From positions 1 to 10,992 of the forward strand of contig RZYZ01000055.1 in assembly GCA_009930125.1 (NCBI GenBank): a DNA stretch of 10,992 nucleotides. The letters run 5' to 3'. Below, piece after piece: positions 1-6,999 of the stretch. The translations under genes and the position numbers were made by a program. Source of the stretch: Clostridia bacterium (GTDB lineage: Bacteria; Bacillota; Clostridia; Clostridiales; Clostridiaceae). A model generated the notes under the pieces. That model had not been told where the DNA came from, searched no databases, and saw only the letters and a list, made by a program, of their open reading frames with translations. Positions within the stretch are counted from its first letter, which is position 1. Each line of letters opens with the position of its first letter.

Positions 1-24
1 GGTAAAGGCTACTATAAAGCCTAG
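1..24 (+). CDS. C-terminal tail of an unidentified upstream gene (partial)
   Basis: Frame 1 reads seven codons (GKGYYKA) and then TAG at 22-24, touching a possible GTG start of the next gene in a TAGTG overlap. Frame 2 is also open, to TGA at 38-40 (VKATIKPSEEYG), so which frame carries the real end cannot be settled from so few codons. In Clostridia the gene before rpsA is often ispH or part of a cmk-ispH cluster, but neither tail is recognisably IspH, so no product is assigned. Confidence 0.3.
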   Translation, partial: GKGYYKA

Positions 25-32
25 TGAAGAAT

Positions 33-1193
33 ATGGATGAAAAAAACATGAATGATATTTCCATGGAAGAGGCAATGGAGGGATTCGCTCTGAATAAAGT
101 AAAGGATGGAGATATCCTGGAGGGCACAATCCTCAAAGTGAACAAAGATGAGGTCATTGTGAACATCAACTACTATGCTGATGGTGTGATTCCAAGAGAT
201 GAACTCACCAAGGACCACCATGAGGATATCACGCAGACCAACAGTATCGGTGACAAAATCAAGGTGATTGTGCTGAAGGCCGATGACGGAGAAGGGAATG
301 TTCTGCTGTCCAAGATCAAAGCCGATGCCATCGTGGCAAAGGAAGAGCTTGAAAAATCCCTGGAAGAGAAAGCGGCAGTGGAAGTGAAGGTTCTTGAAGT
401 GGTGAAGGGCGGTCTGAGAGTATTCTTCAAGGGACTTTCAGGGTTCATGCCTGCATCTTTGGTATCCAACACCTATGTAGAGGATCTGAGCAGGTTCACC
501 GGTGAAACACTGAAGACCTACGTGGAAGAATACGATGAGGAGCAGAACAGACTGATTTTCTCCAGAAGAGCCTATCTTGCTGAAAAAGATGCGGAAGAGA
601 AGGCAAGGCTTCTTGCTACACTTAAGGAAGGACAGTCCGTGGAAGGAACGGTATCAAACATCACCTCCTATGGTGCATTCATTGACCTGGGCGGACTCAT
701 CGGTCTTGCTCACATTTCCGATCTTTCCTATGGCAGAATCAACCACCCAAGTGAAGTGCTCAGCGTTGGGGATAAAGTGACTGTCCATGTGATGAAAATC
801 GATCAGAAGAAGGAGAAGATTTCTCTTTCCCTGAAGAACAAAGGCCAGGATCCATGGAACAGAGTGCATGAAATGAAGATCGGACATGTGTATGAAGCCA
901 GCGTGAAGAAAATCATCGATGCAGGGGCCATCGTGCAGCTGGAAAACGGCATCGACGGACTCGTTCACATCAGTGAGATCAGCTATGACCATGTTACAGA
1001 TGTCCATGAAGTGCTGAAGGAAGGCCAGAAGGTAAGTGTCAAACTGCTGAATATCGATGACGAGCGTAAGCGTGTCAGTTTCTCCATCAGAGATGCGAAA
1101 GAGGAAGACCAGAGTTTCTATGAAGAAGAAGAGTCCGTAACCCTGGGTGACGTGTTCCAGAATCTGATGGACAAGTTTAAGGAGGATAACTAG
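33..1193 (+). CDS. rpsA: S1-domain RNA-binding protein, clostridial ribosomal protein S1-like
   Basis: A 386-residue protein made of four S1 (OB-fold) RNA-binding repeats, at about residues 24-95, 112-179, 199-269 and 282-354, followed by an acidic tail. Repeats 3 and 4 are the most canonical, with GAFIDLGGLIGLAHISDLS and GAIVQLENGIDGLVHISEIS cores and KISLSLK/VSFSIRD ends. Repeats 1 and 2 are more diverged. Four repeats and a length under 400 fit the short S1 of Clostridia rather than the six-repeat proteobacterial S1. The expected role is binding mRNA at the ribosome during initiation, though short Firmicute S1 proteins may act as general RNA-binding proteins. The start is uncertain: GTG at 24, ATG at 33 and ATG at 48 are in frame, and none has a strong Shine-Dalgarno. 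ATG 33 is a compromise. The gene lies 2 nt before pepD, with which it is probably co-transcribed. Confidence 0.85.
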   Translation: MDEKNMNDISMEEAMEGFALNKVKDGDILEGTILKVNKDEVIVNINYYADGVIPRDELTKDHHEDITQTNSIGDKIKVIVLKADDGEGNVLLSKIKADAIVAKEELEKSLEEKAAVEVKVLEVVKGGLRVFFKGLSGFMPASLVSNTYVEDLSRFTGETLKTYVEEYDEEQNRLIFSRRAYLAEKDAEEKARLLATLKEGQSVEGTVSNITSYGAFIDLGGLIGLAHISDLSYGRINHPSEVLSVGDKVTVHVMKIDQKKEKISLSLKNKGQDPWNRVHEMKIGHVYEASVKKIIDAGAIVQLENGIDGLVHISEISYDHVTDVHEVLKEGQKVSVKLLNIDDERKRVSFSIRDAKEEDQSFYEEEESVTLGDVFQNLMDKFKEDN

Positions 1194-1195
1194 GA

Positions 1196-2638
1196 ATGAG
1201 TATATTAAGCCAGTATGAACCAAAGAAGGTGCTTGAGTACTTCGAGGAGCTGACAAAGATTCCCAGAGGCTCAGGAAACGAAAAATCGGTTTCTGATTAT
1301 CTGAAGAAGTTTGCTGAGGACAGAAATCTCGAGGTCATTCAGGATGAAGTCATGAACATCATCATCAAAAAGCCCGGAACTCCAGGGTATGAGGAAAGCA
1401 AACCCGTGATCATCCAGGGTCATATGGATATGGTGGATGAAAAGAACAACGACACCGTTCATGATTTTTCCAAAGATCCCCTCAAGCTGAGAATCGTGGA
1501 GGATCATCTCTATGCCACAGGCACCACCCTTGGTGCGGACAACGGAATCGCAGTGGCTTATGCACTGGCGATTCTTGACAGTGACGACATTCCCCATCCT
1601 CCTCTTGAAGTGCTCATCACCGTGGAAGAAGAGACCGGCATGATCGGGGCAGCCTCAGTGGAAGGCAGGCACTTTGAAGGAAAAATGCTCATCAACATCG
1701 ATTCCGAAGAAGAAGGCACATTCCTTGTAAGCTGTGCAGGAGGGGCCAGACAGACAGTGAAGCTTCCACTGCACTACACAAAAGCAGAGGGTGTTTCCTA
1801 TAAGCTCAGCATCACAGGTCTGAAGGGCGGCCACTCAGGCATGGATATCATAAAGGAACGCGGCAATTCCAATGTACTTCTGGGACGTGCGTTATACATG
1901 CTGCGCGAAAAATACGATTTTCTCGTCACGAACCTTCATGGCGGTTCCAAGAACAATGCCATTCCAAGAGAGGCAGAAGCAATTCTTGTATTCAGCGGCA
2001 GTGTGGAAGGACTTCTGGAAGAAGTCGCGAAAATTGAAACTACGCTGGGCATTGAAATTGAAACTCAGGACGATGATTTCAACATCACATTCAGTAAAAC
2101 AGATACGCCTGAACAATGCTATGACAAAGCGACAACGGAGAAAGCCATCGGTCTTCTCTTTACACTGCCAAACGGTGTGATCAGCATGAGTCAGGATATT
2201 CATGGTCTTGTGGAGACCTCCCTGAATCTGGGCGTCCTCCATGAGAAAGAGCAGAAGCTGTATTTTGATTTCGCAGTGAGAAGCAGCGTCGGTTCCAGAA
2301 AAGAAATGGTTCTAGACAAAGTGAAGACCATCGGAGAGATTTTCGGTGCAAAGACAGAAATCACTTCCTCCTATCCAGAGTGGAGATACGCAAAGGAATC
2401 CAATCTCAGAGATGCCTTCATCAGCGTATATGAGAATAAATACGGCGCACTGCCCAAGATCGAGGCCATTCATGCAGGACTTGAATGCGGAATCCTCTCA
2501 GGCAGAATCGATGGTCTGGATATGATCAGCCTCGGGCCTAACCTGTTTGACGTCCATACACCAGATGAGCACATGGATCTGAAATCTGTAAAGAATGTCT
2601 ACGAGTTCCTGTTGGATGTGCTGAAATATCTGAAATAA
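1196..2638 (+). CDS. pepD: Aminoacyl-histidine dipeptidase (PepD, peptidase family M20)
   Basis: A 480-residue cytosolic metallopeptidase expected to cleave Xaa-His and other dipeptides using two metal ions. Visible family features are GHMDMV with H76 and D78, the TTLGADNG segment with bridging D115, TVEEETGM with the general base/metal-ligand glutamates at 145-146, INIDSEE with D169, and VHTPDE with H454 near the C-terminus. The lid domain between the two halves of the catalytic domain carries GLKGGHSGMDI. The length matches full-size PepD, and no catalytic residue appears to be missing. The ATG lies 2 nt after the rpsA stop, with AAGGAGG at 1181-1187 inside the end of rpsA serving as ribosome binding site, which implies translational coupling. 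A role in recycling imported or intracellular peptides is inferred from the family. Confidence 0.93.
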   Translation: MSILSQYEPKKVLEYFEELTKIPRGSGNEKSVSDYLKKFAEDRNLEVIQDEVMNIIIKKPGTPGYEESKPVIIQGHMDMVDEKNNDTVHDFSKDPLKLRIVEDHLYATGTTLGADNGIAVAYALAILDSDDIPHPPLEVLITVEEETGMIGAASVEGRHFEGKMLINIDSEEEGTFLVSCAGGARQTVKLPLHYTKAEGVSYKLSITGLKGGHSGMDIIKERGNSNVLLGRALYMLREKYDFLVTNLHGGSKNNAIPREAEAILVFSGSVEGLLEEVAKIETTLGIEIETQDDDFNITFSKTDTPEQCYDKATTEKAIGLLFTLPNGVISMSQDIHGLVETSLNLGVLHEKEQKLYFDFAVRSSVGSRKEMVLDKVKTIGEIFGAKTEITSSYPEWRYAKESNLRDAFISVYENKYGALPKIEAIHAGLECGILSGRIDGLDMISLGPNLFDVHTPDEHMDLKSVKNVYEFLLDVLKYLK

Positions 2639-2667
2639 AACACTGAAACAAACATGAGGTGGAGACC

Positions 2668-3486
2668 ATGAAGAATTTTAAAGACAGAGATTTTCTATTG
2701 ACCCAGGAGGATCTGGTTCTCATCGACGTGCGCTTTGACATGAGCAATCCGAAGTATGGGAAAGAAGCCTACGAAAAAGCCCATGCCAAAGGAGCCGGGT
2801 ATCTGGATCTCGACAAGGATCTGGCAGGTCCGGTGAAAGCACACGGCGGAAGGCATCCATTACCGGATCAGGATGTATTTCAAGAGAAACTGCGTGCGCT
2901 GGGCCTGAATAACGACTCCAGAGTACTGATCTATGATGATGGAGATAATTCTTCTGCCGGAAGACTCTGGTGGATGCTGAAATACTATGGCCTTGAAGAC
3001 GTCTTCGTTCTTCAGGGAGGATTCAGTGCACTGGAAAAGGAGGATCTGACAGACAGAAAGGAAATCTTCCCAAGAGGAGATATCCTTTTAAAACCCGATG
3101 CATCCATGACGGCCTCCTATGACGAGGTGCTTTCCTATTCCAGACAGGATCAACCGAAAGATAAGGTCCTGGTGGATTCAAGGAGCAGTGAACGCTACAA
3201 GGGGATTGTGGAGCCCATCGACATTAAAAAAGGACATATCCGAAATGCGAAGAATGTATTCTTCAGGAGCCATTTCAACGAGAAGAATCAGATCGAAAAA
3301 GATGCGCTGGAGAAGAACTTTAAAGACATCGCAGACTATGAGGATGTGATCTTCCACTGCGGCTCGGGCGTCACCGCCTGCACAAACATCATGGCCTTTG
3401 AGGAGCTTGGGAAAAAATCCAGATTATATATAGGTAGCTTCAGTGACTTTGTCAGTTATGAGGAAAATACCGTAGAAAGGGAATAG
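2668..3486 (+). CDS. Two-domain rhodanese sulfurtransferase (thiosulfate/3-mercaptopyruvate type)
   Basis: A 272-residue protein with tandem rhodanese domains. The N-terminal domain (about 10-130) has LIDVRFD, HGGRHPLP and IYDDGDNSSAGRLWW; its active-site loop has Asp where the catalytic cysteine would be, as expected for the structural half. The C-terminal domain (about 150-268) has LVDSRSSERYKG, GHIRNAKNV and the active loop CGSGVTAC with catalytic Cys231. The CG(S/T)GVT loop resembles 3-mercaptopyruvate sulfurtransferases more than the CRKGVT loop of classical thiosulfate rhodaneses, so SseA-like mercaptopyruvate activity is the better guess. The reaction moves sulfane sulfur to a thiol or cyanide acceptor via a Cys persulfide. 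A GTG at 2659 is in frame, but ATG 2668 is preferred because the purine-rich GAGGTGGAG (2656-2664) sits just upstream as ribosome binding site. It follows pepD by 29 nt. Confidence 0.88.
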   Translation: MKNFKDRDFLLTQEDLVLIDVRFDMSNPKYGKEAYEKAHAKGAGYLDLDKDLAGPVKAHGGRHPLPDQDVFQEKLRALGLNNDSRVLIYDDGDNSSAGRLWWMLKYYGLEDVFVLQGGFSALEKEDLTDRKEIFPRGDILLKPDASMTASYDEVLSYSRQDQPKDKVLVDSRSSERYKGIVEPIDIKKGHIRNAKNVFFRSHFNEKNQIEKDALEKNFKDIADYEDVIFHCGSGVTACTNIMAFEELGKKSRLYIGSFSDFVSYEENTVERE

Positions 3487-3488
3487 TG

Positions 3489-4397
3489 ATGAAGAACAGG
3501 CTTATCGGCATGAGAACCATTAAGACAGCTTTAGTCGTGATTATTTCATATATCGTCTCTTCTCTCATCAATGAAGAGCTTTCCTTTGCACTCATCTATG
3601 CTGCAGTCATTTGTGTCGAGACTTCTGTCGTATCCAGTGTGAAAATCGGATACAACAGAGTACTCGGGACGGTGATCGGTGGCGTCATCGGACTGATCAT
3701 GAATTATGTTCCGCTTTACGGCGGCATCACCATGGCCATTGGCATCATCATCACGATCATGTTCACGAATCTGCTTAATATCAAGAAGGCGACCGGAATC
3801 GCCATCACCCTTGTGGTCATCATCATCATCGGTTCCGCAGACACTTCTCCCGCCATCTACGCGATGCAGAGAACCCTGGATACGATTATAGGGATTGTCA
3901 TTGCGACCCTGGTGAATATGGTGATTTATCCACCGGATCAGATGAGAATGGTCCGGGAGAGCTTTGAGCACTTTAAACACACGGCCAAGGAAATCGTTTC
4001 GGACGTCATTCTCTATGGTATAGATAACGGACTGGCAACCCTGACGAAGGAGCTGGATGATTTCAGGGAAAAGTATGAGTCTCTCAGCAAGGAGCTGAAA
4101 ATTCTCAAAAAGTATGACATGGAAGACTATGAATACTACACGCAGATGATTGAAGCTTCGGAAAAAGTGCTGATCTACACGGAAGCCATTTCCCTGAGCG
4201 ATCCCGATGTGAAGATGACTGCCGACAACAATCAGAAGCTTACAAAGATCCTGGCAAAAGATATGAAGCAGTCGGAGTTTGTGGATCTGGATTCTTCCAC
4301 GAGAGAAGATATGATTTTCAACTACAATCTGGCAAAGCTCATATCCGCCCTGGAAAAGATTCTGCGCGTAAGAATCGTAAGAACAGATCAGAATTAG
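3489..4397 (+). CDS. ArAE_1/FUSC family membrane protein (putative aromatic acid exporter)
   Basis: A 302-residue protein with about six hydrophobic segments (roughly 10-27, 32-49, 58-75, 77-95, 101-116, 130-147) followed by a helical, charged cytoplasmic domain (about 155-302). The NRVLGTVIGGVIG motif between segments 2 and 3, and the RTLDTIIGIVIATLVN segment near the end of the membrane part, are typical of the aromatic acid exporter 1 family in Firmicutes; the soluble part fits the matching C-terminal domain. The substrate is unknown; export of aromatic or other organic acids is inferred from the family name only. The preferred ATG is 2 nt after the sulfurtransferase stop, with GAAAGGGA just upstream; a GTG at 3486 overlapping that stop is less likely. 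A strong terminator follows, so this is the last gene of its unit. Confidence 0.82.
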   Translation: MKNRLIGMRTIKTALVVIISYIVSSLINEELSFALIYAAVICVETSVVSSVKIGYNRVLGTVIGGVIGLIMNYVPLYGGITMAIGIIITIMFTNLLNIKKATGIAITLVVIIIIGSADTSPAIYAMQRTLDTIIGIVIATLVNMVIYPPDQMRMVRESFEHFKHTAKEIVSDVILYGIDNGLATLTKELDDFREKYESLSKELKILKKYDMEDYEYYTQMIEASEKVLIYTEAISLSDPDVKMTADNNQKLTKILAKDMKQSEFVDLDSSTREDMIFNYNLAKLISALEKILRVRIVRTDQN

Positions 4398-4410
4398 ATA
4401 TTTACGGTAT

Positions 4411-4442
4411 AAGATCTCTCTTGATGGGAGATCTTTTTCTTT
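4411..4442 (+). terminator. Intrinsic terminator after the rpsA-pepD-sulfurtransferase-FUSC unit
   Basis: AAGATCTCTC (4411-4420) pairs with GGGAGATCTT (4426-4435), giving a 10-bp stem with one G-T pair and a 5-nt loop. A T-rich tract broken by a single C runs to about 4446. It begins 14 nt after the FUSC stop codon. The mirror tract on the other strand is weaker, so it is read as a + strand terminator. Confidence 0.9.
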
Positions 4443-4456
4443 TTTCCAGAAGAGTC

Positions 4457-4486
4457 TTGAAGTTTCACTTTGTAATCTCGTATAAT
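4457..4486 (+). promoter_or_regulatory. Sigma-A-like promoter for the maf-radC-mreBCD unit
   Basis: The -35 candidate TTGAAG (4457-4462) and a perfect -10 TATAAT (4481-4486) are separated by 18 nt. It lies just downstream of the terminator and upstream of maf, where a promoter is needed. The predicted start is near 4493, giving a leader of about 185 nt. The -10 is strong; the -35 matches the consensus at four of six positions. Confidence 0.65.
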
Positions 4487-4494
4487 TGTCATGA

Positions 4495-4520
4495 AGTTTG
4501 GAATAATGATAGTGCAAACT
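4495..4520 (+). other. Small stem-loop at the predicted 5' end of the maf leader
   Basis: AGTTTG (4495-4500) is complementary to CAAACT (4515-4520) around a 14-nt loop. It falls immediately after the predicted transcription start near 4493, so it could form at the extreme 5' end of the mRNA, where it might affect stability. It has only six base pairs and could be chance. The rest of the leader to 4677 matches no riboswitch I recognise. Confidence 0.3.
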
Positions 4521-4557
4521 CTTATTTCACTTCGGAAGCAGAAGATTATAAAGATAA

Positions 4558-4586
4558 ACTTAAAATGACTTTAAATCGACTTATCC
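4558..4586 (+). repeat. Three ACTT(T)A repeats spaced about one helical turn
   Basis: ACTTAAAATG at 4558, ACTTTAAATCG at 4568 and ACTTATCC at 4579 begin with the same ACTT and recur at 10 and 11 bp. That spacing puts them on the same DNA face. They lie downstream of the predicted maf promoter. They could be a regulator binding array or a coincidence of AT-rich DNA. Confidence 0.3.
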
Positions 4587-4598
4587 ACCTTGTACAAA

Positions 4599-4656
4599 AA
4601 TTTCTATGATGGTAAACTAATAAGTAGGAATTTTTTAGAAGCGAATTTCTATGATG
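4599..4656 (+). repeat. 13-bp direct repeat in the maf leader
   Basis: AATTTCTATGATG occurs exactly at 4599-4611 and at 4644-4656, 45 bp apart start to start. The second copy carries an ATGATG in frame with maf at 4651, but maf translation more likely begins at 4678. The repeats contain TATGAT, which resembles a -10 box, but no good -35 lies at a suitable distance from either copy. Function unknown. Confidence 0.6.
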
Positions 4657-4677
4657 AAATACACGGGAGGTGTTCCG

Positions 4678-5253
4678 ATGAATTTTATACTGGCATCAGG
4701 TTCATTAAGAAGACAGGAACTGATCAGAAGAATGGGCATAGACTATCAGGTCATTGTTTCTGATTTTGATGAGGAAAAGGTCCCTTATGATGGTGATCCT
4801 GAATCCTATGTGAAAATTCTGGCAGCTGAGAAAGCGAAGAACATCCTCAGTAAAGAAACCAGTAACTCCTTTATTCTTGGTGCAGATACAATTGTCTGTG
4901 CACAAGGGAAAATATTAGGGAAGCCGACAGACAGGGAAGATGCCTTTTCCATGATGAAACTGCTTGAGAATAGTACCCATGAGGTCTATTCAGGGCTGGC
5001 GCTCATTCATGAAAGAAAAGGGATTGTAGAAACTGTAGCCAGGAAAACTTCTGTGCAGTTCTCTTCCATGTCAGATGAAGAGATTCACGCTTACCTGGAT
5101 AAGAATGAATGGAAAGACAAGGCTGGAGCTTACGGAATTCAAGGAGCTGCAGGACTTTTCATTGAAGGGATTGAAGGAGACTATTACAATGTGATGGGTC
5201 TGCCTCTCAACACCCTTTATCATATGCTCAGAAAACATCAGATCATCATGTAA
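4678..5253 (+). CDS. maf: Maf nucleoside triphosphate pyrophosphatase (dTTP/UTP type)
   Basis: A 191-residue cytosolic enzyme that hydrolyses dTTP, UTP and modified pyrimidine nucleotides to the monophosphate and pyrophosphate, a nucleotide-pool cleaning role; it is historically called a septum formation inhibitor. The N-terminal phosphate-binding motif is ILASGSLRRQEL with R11 and R12. ILGADT carries the general-base-region Asp70. KDKAGAYGIQGAAG (about 146-159) and GDYYNVMGLPL (about 167-177) complete the family pattern. The start is ATG 4678 because it has GGGAGGTG at 4665-4672 and yields the standard MxxILAS N-terminus; an upstream in-frame ATG at 4651 would add nine atypical residues. It is the first gene of its operon, 26 nt before radC. 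Its place next to mreBCD is conserved in many bacteria. Confidence 0.93.
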   Translation: MNFILASGSLRRQELIRRMGIDYQVIVSDFDEEKVPYDGDPESYVKILAAEKAKNILSKETSNSFILGADTIVCAQGKILGKPTDREDAFSMMKLLENSTHEVYSGLALIHERKGIVETVARKTSVQFSSMSDEEIHAYLDKNEWKDKAGAYGIQGAAGLFIEGIEGDYYNVMGLPLNTLYHMLRKHQIIM

Positions 5254-5279
5254 TGGAGTGGGGAATCTAGGAGGATTTT

Positions 5280-5960
5280 ATGGAAACTAGAATCATGGAT
5301 ATGCCCCAGAACGAAAGACCACAGGAAAGACTCCTGCGCTATGGTGCAGACAGTCTCTCAAACAGCGAGCTTCTGGCTGTTATTTTAAGGACAGGAACAA
5401 AAAACGAAAATGTGATCAACCTGTCTCAAAGAATCATCACTGCTTTTAATGGCATCAACGGCCTCTTGGAAGCATCTCAGGATGATCTCATGAGCATCTC
5501 CGGAATCAAGGAAGCCAAGGCTTCTCAGATTCTCTCCATGGCTGAAATGGCGAAAAGATTTCAGACCTATCGAAGTGGAGACAGCTATAAGATCAATTCA
5601 CCCGGTGATGCTGCGGATCTGATCATGGTGGAACTCAGAGAATTCAAACAGGAAGTCCTGAAAGTGCTTCTGCTGAACACAAAGAATATCGTCATCGGTA
5701 TTCATAATGCATCCATGGGAAGCCTGAACTCATCCATCGTACACCCCAGAGAGATCTACAAGGAAGCCATCAGAAAAAGCGCCGCATCCATTATCATGGT
5801 GCATAATCATCCTTCGGGAGATCCTTCCCCCAGCAGTGAAGATCTTGCTGCCACTGGAAGAATTAAAGAAGTTGGTAAGATTATCGGGATAGAACTTCTA
5901 GACCATATAATCATTGGAGACGGGAAATACATCAGTTTAAGAGAAAAAAACCTATTGTAA
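5280..5960 (+). CDS. radC: RadC family protein (JAMM/MPN+ domain)
   Basis: A 226-residue protein with an N-terminal helix-hairpin-helix-like region (about 25-90, with LSNSELLAVILRTGT and SISGIKEAKASQI) and a C-terminal JAMM metalloprotease-like domain. The metal motif is complete: H175-N-H177-PSGDPSPSSED with Asp188. The fold is a zinc-dependent isopeptidase/deubiquitinase type, but the cellular function of RadC is not settled; the old DNA-repair assignment has been questioned. Full family length. AGGAGG at 5269-5274 is spaced 5 nt from the ATG. It sits between maf and mreB as in many Firmicutes and is likely co-transcribed with both. Confidence 0.93.
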   Translation: METRIMDMPQNERPQERLLRYGADSLSNSELLAVILRTGTKNENVINLSQRIITAFNGINGLLEASQDDLMSISGIKEAKASQILSMAEMAKRFQTYRSGDSYKINSPGDAADLIMVELREFKQEVLKVLLLNTKNIVIGIHNASMGSLNSSIVHPREIYKEAIRKSAASIIMVHNHPSGDPSPSSEDLAATGRIKEVGKIIGIELLDHIIIGDGKYISLREKNLL

Positions 5961-5982
5961 ATTTGAAAGGAGTTATTTATTC

Positions 5983-6996
5983 ATGCGTTTATTTGGAATG
6001 AGCAAGGATATGGGAATTGACCTGGGAACAGCCAATACCCTGGTATATGTTAAAGGAAAGGGGATTGTTCTTAGAGAACCTTCTGTTGTGGCGTTCAACA
6101 CCCACACCAACAAGCCTCTGGCAGTGGGAGAAGAAGCAAAGAGAATGATCGGAAGAACCCCTGGCAACATCGTGGCAGTAAGACCCCTCAAAGATGGTGT
6201 CATTGCGGATTTCGATGTCACACAGACCATGCTGAGACAGTTCATCGAAAAGACAGCATCCAAGTCAGCCTTCACATCTCCAAGAATCATCGTCTGTTTC
6301 CCCTCTGGGGTAACGGAAGTGGAAAGAAGAGCGATTCTGGAAGCAACGAAGCAGGCTGGAGCAAGAGATGTCATCCTGATGGAAGAGCCCATGGCTGCAG
6401 CCATCGGTGCCGGGCTTCCTGTGGATGAACCAACCGGTTCCATGATCGTGGACATCGGTGGTGGTACCACAGAAGTCGCAGTGGTTTCCCTGGGAGGCAT
6501 CGTTGTAGCGAAATCCCTTAGAGTAGGCGGAGACGAAATGGATCAGGCCATCGTTGCCTACATCAAGAGAGAATACAATCTCATGATCGGTGAAAGAACT
6601 TCTGAAGCCATCAAGATGAGCATCGGTTCTGCTTTCAAAATCGAAGGCAGTGAAGAAGAATACATGGATGTGAAGGGAAGAGATCTCGTCACAGGGCTGC
6701 CTAAGGTGATTTCTGTTTCCGAAACACAGATCAGAGAAGCTCTTCATGAACCGATATCAGATATCATTGAAGCGATTAAGACCACACTTGAAAAGACACC
6801 ACCTGAGTTATCAGCCGATATTATGGATAAGGGCATAATGCTTGCTGGCGGAGGCGCACTTCTGAAAGGCCTGGGTGAACTGATCACTCACGAAACTCAT
6901 ATGCCTGTGGAAATCGCCGAATCCCCACTGGACTGCGTTGTACTTGGTGCAGGAAGAGCATTAGATAATTTCGATAAGATCGCAAGAAGCTATTAA
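5983..6996 (+). CDS. mreB: Rod shape-determining protein MreB (bacterial actin)
   Basis: A 337-residue actin-family ATPase that forms membrane-bound filaments and guides the elongasome. The phosphate-1 motif GIDLGTANTLVYVKGKG is at 11-27, MEEPMAAAIGAG with the catalytic-region Glu134/135 is at 133-144, the phosphate-2 motif DIGGGTTEVAV is at 157-167, and the adenosine motif MLAGGGALLKGL is near residue 290. The N-terminus (MRLFGMSKDMG) starts with a short hydrophobic patch, consistent with membrane contact. AAAGGAG at 5966-5972 is the ribosome binding site, with 10-nt spacing. It lies 22 nt after radC and 3 nt before mreC. Confidence 0.97.
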   Translation: MRLFGMSKDMGIDLGTANTLVYVKGKGIVLREPSVVAFNTHTNKPLAVGEEAKRMIGRTPGNIVAVRPLKDGVIADFDVTQTMLRQFIEKTASKSAFTSPRIIVCFPSGVTEVERRAILEATKQAGARDVILMEEPMAAAIGAGLPVDEPTGSMIVDIGGGTTEVAVVSLGGIVVAKSLRVGGDEMDQAIVAYIKREYNLMIGERTSEAIKMSIGSAFKIEGSEEEYMDVKGRDLVTGLPKVISVSETQIREALHEPISDIIEAIKTTLEKTPPELSADIMDKGIMLAGGGALLKGLGELITHETHMPVEIAESPLDCVVLGAGRALDNFDKIARSY

Positions 6997-6999
6997 TTC

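Noticed and set aside
654..1256. A 200-codon reverse-strand reading frame opposite the S1 gene
   Set aside because: It lies antisense to two well-formed S1 repeats and spans the rpsA-pepD junction; it is a codon-bias shadow.
3817..3831. Run of ATC trinucleotides in the FUSC gene
   Set aside because: It encodes consecutive isoleucines in a membrane helix and is explained by the protein, not by a functional DNA repeat.
3546..4517. A 323-codon reverse-strand reading frame opposite the FUSC gene, longer than the FUSC protein itself
   Set aside because: It starts with TTG, crosses the + strand terminator, is rich in His and Asp as expected from the antisense of Ile/Val codons, and has no recognisable domain. 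The + strand protein has clear family motifs and a ribosome binding site.
4581..4589. TTATCCACC, one base away from a DnaA box
   Set aside because: One-mismatch 9-mers are expected about twice by chance in a window of this size, and no second box lies nearby, so neither DnaA control nor an origin is supported.
4421..4609. Short + strand frame of 62 codons in the gap before maf
   Set aside because: It begins inside the terminator hairpin, spans the predicted promoter, has no ribosome binding site and shows no protein-like pattern.
4605..4610. TATGAT within the direct repeat as a possible second maf -10 box, and TTGTAC-17-TAAACT at 4590-4618 as an alternative promoter
   Set aside because: TATGAT has no suitable -35 at 16-18 nt, and TTGTAC-17-TAAACT matches the consensus poorly in both boxes. 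The TTGAAG-18-TATAAT promoter upstream is clearly better.
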